The position numbers and the translations under genes were made by a program. The notes beneath the pieces were generated by a model. The model worked only from the letters and a program-made list of their open reading frames with translations. It was not told where the DNA came from and did no database searches. From Thiobacillus sp. (GTDB lineage: Bacteria > Pseudomonadota > Gammaproteobacteria > Burkholderiales > Thiobacillaceae): a DNA stretch of 64,000 nt. Of the stretch, positions 51,295-58,382 are shown piece by piece (position 1 is the stretch's first letter; each line of letters starts with the position of its first letter). Location of the stretch: the NCBI GenBank assembly GCA_024235835.1, contig JACKLQ010000001.1, positions 744,001 through 808,000 of the forward strand, in the 5' to 3' direction.

Positions 51295-52233
51295 CTACAG
51301 CGCGTACACCTCCGCCACATCCGTGCCTGCGAGGCGGTCGAAATAACGGGCGCGGTAGTAGTGGCGTTTGTGGGTGGCGTCGTCGGTGAAGGCGGCGCGG
51401 TCGTGCAGCACGTTGTTGCTGACCAGGCCCATGCCGGATTCAAGGCGGCCCCGGTACACATAGGATGAGTTGCCGGTGAGCAGGTCATGCAGATAGGCCA
51501 GCGCTTCGCGGGCTACCGGGTCTTCCGTCCAGATCACGTTGTGGGCACGGGCGGTGTAGCGCATGTGCAGGTTGCCGGCCGGGGTCAGACTGAACACCGG
51601 GCCGGGTTCTTCCCGGCGGCCCACCGTGCCGCCTTCGTCGATGCGCGCAGGAATGGTCATCACGTCCGGGGCCATGAGGGCGCGGATGTAATCCGGGTTT
51701 TTGTCGCGCAGCATCAGGTAGGCGATTTCATGATCCATCAGCGCGTTTTCGCCGCCGGTGGCGGCCTGCTGCACCACATGCAGGTTAAGGCCGTGAATCT
51801 GTTTGTCGGCGGTGTTGTAGTAGCCGTCGGTGTGCCAGTGAATGGCGCGGTTGGTGTAGGGGATGTAGTGCTGGCGGATACCTTCTTCGCGCACGGTCAG
51901 CGAGGTCAGGCCCGTCTCGTCGGCCAGCCAGTTTTTGTTGATGTCCTGCAGGCCAAAGCGGCGCGCGAGCGAGAGGGGAATTTCCGGGTCGGGGTCGGCC
52001 CCGGTCTTGCCGACGTACACCACCATGTTGGCCTTGCGGCAGCGCGCCAGCATGGCGGCGTGTTCGGCTTCGGCGAGGCGGCGTGGGTCGTTGATTTCCA
52101 CCACCAGGTCACCCAGGTTTTGCGGGTAATCCTTGAGCTTGGCGTCGCGCCAGCGTTGGTAAAGGGCATCAGCATCGAGATCAAAGGGGCTGAATGGGGT
52201 GGCTTGGGCCTGGGGGCGAACGGCGAGGGACAT
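51295..52233 (-). CDS. TauD/TfdA-family Fe(II)/2-oxoglutarate dioxygenase
   Basis: The 312-residue protein from the ATG at 52233 (AGGAG 7 nt upstream) has the iron-binding HxD motif in HWHTDGYYN (H134, D136). The distal histidine is in SNNVLHDRAAF and a 2-oxoglutarate-binding arginine in the following HKRHYYRARYF, so it should be active. TauD releases sulfite from taurine; other relatives attack other substrates, and no taurine transport genes are here. It precedes the Mo oxidoreductase gene, suggesting both act on one compound. Confidence 0.8.
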   Translation of the reverse strand: MSLAVRPQAQATPFSPFDLDADALYQRWRDAKLKDYPQNLGDLVVEINDPRRLAEAEHAAMLARCRKANMVVYVGKTGADPDPEIPLSLARRFGLQDINKNWLADETGLTSLTVREEGIRQHYIPYTNRAIHWHTDGYYNTADKQIHGLNLHVVQQAATGGENALMDHEIAYLMLRDKNPDYIRALMAPDVMTIPARIDEGGTVGRREEPGPVFSLTPAGNLHMRYTARAHNVIWTEDPVAREALAYLHDLLTGNSSYVYRGRLESGMGLVSNNVLHDRAAFTDDATHKRHYYRARYFDRLAGTDVAEVYAL

Positions 52234-52297
52234 GAAGCGCTCCTGAAAACGAAGGGAGGCAATAAACGGGGTCAATCAACCTGGCAAAGCCGCCAGG

Positions 52298-52344
52298 AGC
52301 CTGTCGGACTTTGGAATCTCCGGCTGCAAAGCGACCGCGCCGGC
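52298..52344. repeat. Solo end of the MITE-like family
   Basis: The sequence agcctgtcggactttgg and the next 30 bp match the reverse complement of the right end of the 45033-45195 element with one mismatch (aaag for aaac). No second terminal repeat is found nearby, so this is a truncated copy. It lies in the gap between the CRP-type and TauD-like genes, next to a small CCTGGC...GCCAGG hairpin (52280-52297). Confidence 0.75.
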
Positions 52345-52457
52345 TATCCCCGGCACGGGCAGTTCAAGAACTTGTCATTTTCAGCCCGGAACCCACCCCA
52401 AACACTCCTCCAGAATAGGTAGCCGCACCCTCCCGGCGGGGTAGCCGGCGGCAACGC

Positions 52458-53336
52458 TCAAAAACCGTCTCGGGCCGGAAATTCCGGCAATAAAGCACGT
52501 ACGTTGTCGAAATGCAGAAAGTGATAGCCGCTGGCATTCACGGTCAGCCAGCCTTGCCGTTTCCACTTGGCCAATACCCGATTTACGGTTTCCATGCGTG
52601 AATCGACGATCTCGCCGATCTGTTCCAGGGTCAGGTAAACCGGCAGGCAGGCCTTGCCTTCACCCACTTCAATGCCGTAGCGATCCACCAGCATCACCAT
52701 CAGGGCCGCCACGCGTTCGGAAATGGAACCTGCCCCGACGATTTCGATCTTGTGCACCAGCGCCTCGGTAAAGCGGCTGATTTCAGCCATGAGCGCTACG
52801 GACAGGCGCGGCTGTTTTTCGGCGCATTGCAGGAGCGTGAGCGGATCAAGCTGAATCACCGCCATGCCATCGCTCATGGCCCAGGCATCGGTGGGGTATT
52901 TCATGCCAGCCCAGATGGCATAAATGCCCATCGAATCACCGGGGCCATACAGGCCAAAAGTCCGACTGTCACCGCCACGTGTGCGGCGTGCGGTCTTGGC
53001 CAGCCCCTGTTCGATGAACACCACACGCTCATTGGGTTCGCCCTGATTCCAGAGCCGATCTCCCGCGCGATACACCTGAATGCTGGCCGACTTGGCGAGC
53101 TTCTTAAGAATCGCATCCGGCAAGGGTTCGAACATCTCGAAGCGGCGCAAGCGTTCAATCATCTCTGCCTCACTCAGACGCTCGGCCACAGCAGGTGCCA
53201 AGCTGCTGCGCCGTGGAATACGGGTGCGTGGCAGATTGACGATAAAGCGCCAGGCATCTTCCGTAGCCGGGCTCTGCTCTGGCGCTTCGGCAGGCTGCGC
53301 GGACGGAGGTTTGGCGGGTTTTTTCGGGTTGTTCAC
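52458..53336 (-). CDS. CRP/FNR-family regulator, last gene of the NapA-type operon
   Basis: The 292-residue protein begins at a GTG (53336) 13 nt after the napF stop. It has a poorly conserved leader of about 55 residues, a cyclic-nucleotide-like beta-roll (about 67-160), a long dimerisation helix, and an HTH of the CRP type (LTLEQIGEIVDSRMETVNRVLAKW). Only two cysteines are present (in LLQCAEK and GKACLPV), so the four-cysteine oxygen-sensing cluster of FNR is absent. It may sense NO or another signal like Dnr/NnrR proteins, or respond to a nucleotide. Being in the operon, it may regulate it. Confidence 0.85.
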   Translation of the reverse strand: MNNPKKPAKPPSAQPAEAPEQSPATEDAWRFIVNLPRTRIPRRSSLAPAVAERLSEAEMIERLRRFEMFEPLPDAILKKLAKSASIQVYRAGDRLWNQGEPNERVVFIEQGLAKTARRTRGGDSRTFGLYGPGDSMGIYAIWAGMKYPTDAWAMSDGMAVIQLDPLTLLQCAEKQPRLSVALMAEISRFTEALVHKIEIVGAGSISERVAALMVMLVDRYGIEVGEGKACLPVYLTLEQIGEIVDSRMETVNRVLAKWKRQGWLTVNASGYHFLHFDNVRALLPEFPARDGF

Positions 53337-53349
53337 GGCGATTTTCTTG

Positions 53350-53931
53350 TCAGGCAACGTCGGCTGTGCGTGCCAGGGCTTCGACCTTGATGGCCGAAGG
53401 CTGCACGATGCAGGCCGCGCGGCAGAGGGCGCAGCCCACACAGTGCAAGGGGTCGATGCGCGGGCGGCACAGATCCCACACGAGTGCGCCGGGAACGGGA
53501 CAACTGCCCTCGCAGGCCCCGCACTCCGGGCCTTGGTGGGGCAGACAAGCCTCTGTATCAATATGGACCCGGGCAAAAGGCCGCAGCCCCGCCTCGGCAT
53601 CTTCGGCGGCCTTTCTCAGGGCGCCCGGTTCGCAGGCGGCGACGCACGGCCACCCGTCGCACAGATGGCAGCCCTTGTGGAGCAGGTTCAACGCTGGCGT
53701 GCCGGCCACGGTGATACCGAGCCGGACCGCCAGTGGAAAGATCACCTCGTGGGGGCAGGCCTCCATGCAGGCACCGCAGCGCGTGCAGGCCAGCAGGAAC
53801 TCCAGCTCGTCCCGGGCGTAGGGCGGGCGAATCCAGTGGGCGGCCTGCTGGTTGGCCTTGGCATCGCACAGCTTGACGACTTTTTCGCCCGTATTGCGAA
53901 AGGCCTGGAGGAAGAACGCTCGACGATCCAT
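53350..53931 (-). CDS. napF: NapF-like ferredoxin, copy 2
   Basis: The 193-residue protein has the same four 4Fe-4S cysteine groups as copy 1 (CTRCGACMEACP, CHLCDGWPCVAAC, GACEGSC, CVGCALCRAAC). It is the operon copy, followed by the CRP-type gene after 13 nt and preceded by the polyferredoxin gene. From 53510 rightward it appears identical to copy 1; the last 53 codons differ. NapF proteins interact with NapA in the cytoplasm before export. Confidence 0.88.
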   Translation of the reverse strand: MDRRAFFLQAFRNTGEKVVKLCDAKANQQAAHWIRPPYARDELEFLLACTRCGACMEACPHEVIFPLAVRLGITVAGTPALNLLHKGCHLCDGWPCVAACEPGALRKAAEDAEAGLRPFARVHIDTEACLPHQGPECGACEGSCPVPGALVWDLCRPRIDPLHCVGCALCRAACIVQPSAIKVEALARTADVA

Positions 53932-55063
53932 CCGTTTTCACCCAATTTACAAGCGCATCACCATCGGCTGCATCAGCAACCAGAGGTTGAAGCCGGTGAT
54001 GCCGGCGGCGAACAGCAGCATCGGAAGGAGCCGCCAGACCTGCCCTGCCCGATCCGCTTCGAGCACCGCCGCGCCGCGTCGGCGCACGATGCGCACGGCG
54101 ACGAGAAAACCCAGCACCAGCAGGCCGGCCTGCATGGCAAAGAGCGTGTCCTGCCAGAGCAGCAGGTTCATGTGCCGCACCTGTTTTTCCGCCATGCTGA
54201 AGGGCAGTGCCCCCGTGCCCAGCGGGTTGTGCAATACCTGGGTGACCCCCGCACTTTCCCGCACCAGATGATTGAGGTTGTGCGCCATGTGGTAGGCGAT
54301 TGCGAGGGGGAGTGCCGCGAAAGCGAAAGTGGTCAGAAACCGTTTGAACGGCAGGCGGCTGCGGGTCAGGCGGCGGGTGGCCGCTGCCGTGAGGGCATAG
54401 GCCCCGGCCACGGCGGCAAGACAGGCCACAAGCCCAAGGCTGAAGCTCCACAGCAGGCGGCCGCTGTCGCCGATGGCGCGGGCCAGGGTGCGCATCCAGT
54501 CTTCCCAGAAGGTCATCATGGACAGCCCATGCAAGGCGGTGAGCGCCAGCAGGGCGAGCATGAAGACCGCCTCGTCCCAATGCGGGCGCGCGCCCTGTTC
54601 GGCTTCGATGCCGGGGGAACGCAAACGCCAGGCCACGTTGCCGTGCGGGCAGCTTTGAGCGCAGTTGCCGCAGGACGTGCAGTAGGTGTTTTGTGTGAGC
54701 CGCCCCATCACCAGACCGGTGGGGCACGGTTCCACCGCTGCGTTGCCGTGGTGGCAATCCAGGGTCTTGCAGCGGGCGCAAAGGTCGGTGTCGACGGGGC
54801 GCAGTTCCACCGCCGCCAGTTGCGCATAGGCCCCCACGGTGCGGCCTACCGGGCAGAAATAGTGGCAAAACGCGCGGCGCCGAAAAATCGCCAGGGAGGC
54901 CGTGGCCAGCACCACGATGAGAAGCGCGAGCAAGGCCGTGGCATAGGGGTCGAGGGTGATGCCTAAGCCAAGTTCGAGCCAGGTCAGACCGACGAGCAGC
55001 CCCAGGGCCGGCCACACGCAGCGCAGCCCGCGCGGCACCACGAGATTGAGTGAATTGTTGAGT
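53510..55063. repeat. 1,554-bp duplicated block, copy 2
   Basis: This segment equals 35739-37292 at an offset of 17,771 bp and covers most of napF and 72% of the polyferredoxin gene. The right boundary here is interior to an intact gene (…gttgagt then tcggc), which shows that copy 1 is the truncated one. Confidence 0.9.
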
Positions 55064-55500
55064 TCGGCGCGGCCCCAGATTTTTCGTCGCACCAGCCACT
55101 GCGCCAGGGCATCCCAGGGGCAGACCGCGCACCAGGCCGAGCCGAGGAAGAAGATCGAAAACACCAGCCCGGCCCACCACAGGTTCCAGGTCAGCACGGT
55201 GGCAAGATTTCTCTCGGGGATGGGCGAGCCGAACAAACCGGCGGCAATCACCAGCAGAAACAGCGAAACCGTCACGAGTTTCAAGGCAAGGAGGAGGCCG
55301 GGGCCAAGGGTAGGGAAGCTGGCCTTGACGCCGTGACCGATCAGCGGCAGGGCAGGTCTGCCCATGCCGGTTGCGGCGAGCGGTGCGCGCACCGCCCAGA
55401 CCAGGGTCAGCAGCATGAGGGCGAGGATGGCGAGCGCCCAGGTTTCCGGTAGCCCCGGATGGGTCATCATCAGGGTGCCGTTCGCGCTGCAATAGATCAT
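53947..55500 (-). CDS. Membrane polyferredoxin (NapH/CcoG-like), intact copy
   Basis: The 517-residue protein has at least eight membrane helices and several iron-sulfur motifs: WCAVCPWDALAQW (about 124), FCHYFCPVGR (about 212), CARCKTLDC, CPTGLV and CTSCGNCAQSCP (about 280). It is larger than NapH and resembles NosR/CcoG C-terminal modules. It is suited to pass electrons across the membrane from quinol toward the periplasmic enzyme. Its start overlaps the stop of the upstream gene by 4 bp (ATGA). The 16 bp before napF contain a good ribosome binding site. Confidence 0.8.
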   Translation of the reverse strand: MIYCSANGTLMMTHPGLPETWALAILALMLLTLVWAVRAPLAATGMGRPALPLIGHGVKASFPTLGPGLLLALKLVTVSLFLLVIAAGLFGSPIPERNLATVLTWNLWWAGLVFSIFFLGSAWCAVCPWDALAQWLVRRKIWGRAELNNSLNLVVPRGLRCVWPALGLLVGLTWLELGLGITLDPYATALLALLIVVLATASLAIFRRRAFCHYFCPVGRTVGAYAQLAAVELRPVDTDLCARCKTLDCHHGNAAVEPCPTGLVMGRLTQNTYCTSCGNCAQSCPHGNVAWRLRSPGIEAEQGARPHWDEAVFMLALLALTALHGLSMMTFWEDWMRTLARAIGDSGRLLWSFSLGLVACLAAVAGAYALTAAATRRLTRSRLPFKRFLTTFAFAALPLAIAYHMAHNLNHLVRESAGVTQVLHNPLGTGALPFSMAEKQVRHMNLLLWQDTLFAMQAGLLVLGFLVAVRIVRRRGAAVLEADRAGQVWRLLPMLLFAAGITGFNLWLLMQPMVMRL

Positions 55501-56087
55501 GCGTCGGCCCGCCTACGCTCCGCGCGCGGCAGGCGCTTCTTCTGTATCAGGTTGACGCCGATCAGCAGGGCGGCAATCACCCCCACGGCGATGCCGAGGG
55601 GGCCGACCGACCGAGGCTCGCCGATGCGCAGGGGAAAGTCGATCAGGTAGGGCTCGCCGCCGGATTCGAATTCCGCGGTGATGATGTAGTCGCCCGCTTC
55701 CTTGAAGATGAAGCCCTGGCGGTAGGTGTAGTCCTGGGAACGCTGCACGCCCAGGGCTTCCTTGCGGCTGGGAAACCAGGCGTCCAGCCAGGCGTCGTCG
55801 CGCACACTGAAGGTGATTTCCCCGGCGAAGGGCGTGCCGTCGTCGAGCCTCGTGGCATAGACGCTGACGCGGCCCGCTTCGTTGGGCTTGGGGAAGGCGG
55901 GAAAGGCCATGTAACTCACGAAATACGCGCCGATCTGCGTTTCCACCTGCATGCTGGGCGGGGTGTTGGAATCTTCGTTGAGGCTGTAGGTGGGGCGGCC
56001 CAGCACATGGTGCGCGCCGGCGTATTGACAGGGCAGCAGCGCGAGGAGGACGCTGAAAATCGGAACGATGAAAAGCAGCCGCTTCAT
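55497..56087 (-). CDS. Exported membrane-anchored protein of unknown function
   Basis: The 196-residue protein from the ATG at 56087 has a signal peptide (MKRLLFIVPIFSVLLALLPCQYAGA), a beta-rich periplasmic domain (HHVLGRPTYSLNEDSNTPP, DDGTPFAGEITFSVRDD, GDYIITAEFESGGEPYLIDF) and a C-terminal membrane helix (PLGIAVGVIAALLIGVNLI). The two histidines just after the signal peptide might bind metal. It recalls FixH-like or copper-handling domains but I do not recognise it. It is flanked by the NapG-like and polyferredoxin genes with overlaps or 10-bp gaps. Confidence 0.65.
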   Translation of the reverse strand: MKRLLFIVPIFSVLLALLPCQYAGAHHVLGRPTYSLNEDSNTPPSMQVETQIGAYFVSYMAFPAFPKPNEAGRVSVYATRLDDGTPFAGEITFSVRDDAWLDAWFPSRKEALGVQRSQDYTYRQGFIFKEAGDYIITAEFESGGEPYLIDFPLRIGEPRSVGPLGIAVGVIAALLIGVNLIQKKRLPRAERRRADA

Positions 56088-56097
56088 AGCCAGAAAC

Positions 56098-56736
56098 TCA
56101 TACCGTGTGCCTGGCGACCGTGCCCTCGGCGCGATCGACGATCCAGATTGGCAGGCTGGGTTCGGGGCAGACTTCCACGCACAGGCCGCAGCCCACGCAT
56201 CCATCCTTGATGATGGGCCGGTACTGGTTCCACATCTCGAAGCCGATGGCCCGCTCACCCAGGGGGCAGACGCTCACGCAGGCACCGCAGATGCCGCGAT
56301 CCACCCAGGGGTAGCAGGCGGCGCGGTCGATCTGGGCGATGCCCATATCGATCTCGTCCAGCGGGGTTTCAATCAGCGCCTCGGTGGGGCAGACCGCCAT
56401 GCACTTGTTGCACAGGGTGCAGCCCTTGTCCTCGGGGTTGATGAAGGGCGTGTTCACCTTGCCGCCGCCGTCGCGGTCATGAAAGCGGATGCAGCGCGGC
56501 GGGCAGACTTCCCCGCACAGGCCGCAGCCGATGCAGGCGGCGACAAAGGCGGCATCGTCCTTCAATGCCCCCGGCGGGCGGATGTGGTTGCGTTTGTGTT
56601 CGCGGTTGTGTTCGCGGTTGTGGTTTTGCGCGCGGGCTTCCGGTGCCAGCAGGCGGGCCACGCCATAGGGCAGGCTGGCGGCGGCGAGCAGGGCCGCGCC
56701 CCGGATCAGGCGTTGCAGGGCGCTACGGCGCTGCAT
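56098..56736 (-). CDS. napG: NapG-like periplasmic ferredoxin, second copy in operon
   Basis: The 212-residue protein starts at 56736, where its ATG shares one base with the NapH stop. A signal-type N-terminus (MQRRSALQRLIRGAALLAAA) with paired arginines and a HNREHNREHKRNH linker precede four 4Fe-4S motifs (CIGCGLCGEVCPPRC, CTLCNKCMAVCP, CGACVSVCP, CVGCGLCVEVCP). It probably takes electrons from NapH in the periplasm. It is one of two MauM/NapG-type genes here; the other is at 57753. The histidine-rich linker comes from a 12-bp tandem repeat. Confidence 0.85.
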   Translation of the reverse strand: MQRRSALQRLIRGAALLAAASLPYGVARLLAPEARAQNHNREHNREHKRNHIRPPGALKDDAAFVAACIGCGLCGEVCPPRCIRFHDRDGGGKVNTPFINPEDKGCTLCNKCMAVCPTEALIETPLDEIDMGIAQIDRAACYPWVDRGICGACVSVCPLGERAIGFEMWNQYRPIIKDGCVGCGLCVEVCPEPSLPIWIVDRAEGTVARHTV

Positions 56737-57743
56737 CAATGCGCTCCCTGGTCGGGATGGGCGCGGCGGTACTGTTTGCCCAGGTGGCCGGGGCCTTGCT
56801 TCGGAAAGTCCGTGGGGCGCAGCACGAAGGTCATGGCCTGGGTGGGGCAGACCGCGATGCAGGCCGTGCAGTTGTTGCATTCCTGGCCGAAATGGTCGCG
56901 CAACGGGTCGAGGCCGAATTCGCACACTGCATTGCACTTGGCGCAGTCGTTGCAGTTTTCGACGATGCGGCGGATGCGCAGCAGGCGATAACGGCCCAGC
57001 AGTGAATAGAGCGCGCCGCCGGGGCAGAGGTAGCGGCAGAAGCCCCGGCGCGCGACCAGGGTGTCGAACAACAGGGTGCCGACGAAGAACGCCGCGCCGG
57101 CCCCGAACCCGCCCAGGGCAATGGCGTAGTACAGCTCGCGCCCGACGATGGCCGGCGGATAGATCGCCGCCATCAACACCGAGCCGGTAGCGGCGGAGAG
57201 CAGCAGCCCCACACCCAGCACCGCGTATTTCAGGCGCAGGTCAAAACGGCGGTTGCCCACCTTGAAGCCCAGGCGGGCAAGCCAGGTGGAGACGTTGGTG
57301 TTGAGCTCATACAAAAAAGTGGCGGGGCAGATCCAGCCACAGAAAAACCGCCCCAGCACGAGCGTGAACAACACGGGGATGAGGGCCGTCAGCAAAAACG
57401 GCGCATACAGCTTGAGCCCCGCCGCCATCTGCCCGGCCACGGCGAGCGGGTCGCTCAACTGCAAGCCGAAGAAACTGCCCGACCAGGTGTTGCCCTTGAT
57501 CGCGTCCAGGTCTTCGGCGGGGTCGTCCGTGAAGGCGGCGGTGAGGGTTTCCATCACGTCGTAGAGCTGTTTTTCCGCGGGGGCGAGCAGATCGTAGGCA
57601 TGCGCAGCGGTGTAGGTCTGGTAGACATGAATGAAGGGCAAGGCCACCAGCATCGCAAACACGATGGAAAGGCTCAGCCAGCGCAGCTTGTTGAGGTGTC
57701 GCCAGAGGGCAAACGGTTTGGGAGTGCCCATCGTGAGGCTCAT
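56736..57743 (-). CDS. napH: NapH-like membrane ferredoxin
   Basis: The 335-residue protein has four to five membrane helices, two CxxxCP motifs (CGWICPATFL and CRYLCPGGALYSLL) and two C-terminal 4Fe-4S sites (CNDCAKCNAVC, CNNCTACIAVCP). NapH oxidises quinol and passes electrons to NapG in NapC-independent systems. It lies between the two NapG-like genes and is translationally coupled to the second by a 1-nt overlap. Confidence 0.9.
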   Translation of the reverse strand: MSLTMGTPKPFALWRHLNKLRWLSLSIVFAMLVALPFIHVYQTYTAAHAYDLLAPAEKQLYDVMETLTAAFTDDPAEDLDAIKGNTWSGSFFGLQLSDPLAVAGQMAAGLKLYAPFLLTALIPVLFTLVLGRFFCGWICPATFLYELNTNVSTWLARLGFKVGNRRFDLRLKYAVLGVGLLLSAATGSVLMAAIYPPAIVGRELYYAIALGGFGAGAAFFVGTLLFDTLVARRGFCRYLCPGGALYSLLGRYRLLRIRRIVENCNDCAKCNAVCEFGLDPLRDHFGQECNNCTACIAVCPTQAMTFVLRPTDFPKQGPGHLGKQYRRAHPDQGAH

Positions 57744-57752
57744 AAAAAAGGG

Positions 57753-58346
57753 TTAGCCGTAATCCGGAATGATGCGGATGGCCTGGGGAATCTGGATGCA
57801 GGAACGCTCGCACAGCCCGCAGCCGACGCAGGCTTCCAGTACCTGGGGCTGTTCCAGGCGGCCCACGCGGATCGCCACATCCTGCAAGGGGCAGGCGCGG
57901 TAACAGACACCGCAGGTCTTGCCTTGAAACGACAGGCACAGCCGTTCATCCACCCGCGCCCGGCCCATGCGCACCTTGCCGAGGATGGGCGCCAGCTCGC
58001 GCGCCACCGGCTGGATGGCATCGGTGGGGCAGACCTCGCCGCATTTCATGCACAGGATGCAGGACTGCTCGCGCGGCACGATGTAGGGCGTATCGAGCGA
58101 GCGCAGCCCGTTCTCGTGGCCGAAATACTGGATGCAGCGGTTGGGGCAGACCTCGCCGCATTGCCCGCAGTGGATGCAATGCGCCAGGAATTCTGCTTCC
58201 GGACGCGCGCCCGGCGGCCTCAAGTAACGGATTGAACGTGTGGGTTGACGTGTCGATGCGGCTGGCCGCGCCTCGGCCAGCAGCGGGCTCAGCGCCGTCG
58301 CGGCGGCGGCACTGAGCAGTGCGTCAAGAAAGCTTCTGCGCTGCAT
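57753..58346 (-). CDS. napG: NapG/MauM-like periplasmic ferredoxin
   Basis: This 197-residue protein has a twin-arginine-like start MQRRSFLDALLSAAAA and four 4Fe-4S motifs (CIHCGQCGEVCPNRC, CILCMKCGEVCP, CGVCYRACP, CVGCGLCERSC). It should act in the periplasm as electron carrier between NapH and the catalytic subunit. It begins 36 bp after the NapA stop and ends 9 bp before NapH. Confidence 0.9.
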   Translation of the reverse strand: MQRRSFLDALLSAAAATALSPLLAEARPAASTRQPTRSIRYLRPPGARPEAEFLAHCIHCGQCGEVCPNRCIQYFGHENGLRSLDTPYIVPREQSCILCMKCGEVCPTDAIQPVARELAPILGKVRMGRARVDERLCLSFQGKTCGVCYRACPLQDVAIRVGRLEQPQVLEACVGCGLCERSCIQIPQAIRIIPDYG

Positions 58347-58382
58347 GGATGTCGGCGCAGAGGTTCCGCGGCAAACCCCACG

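Noticed and set aside
52280..52297. CCTGGC...GCCAGG hairpin as an operon terminator for the CRP-type gene
   Set aside because: It lies about 160 bp beyond the stop with no T-run, and a repeat remnant intervenes.
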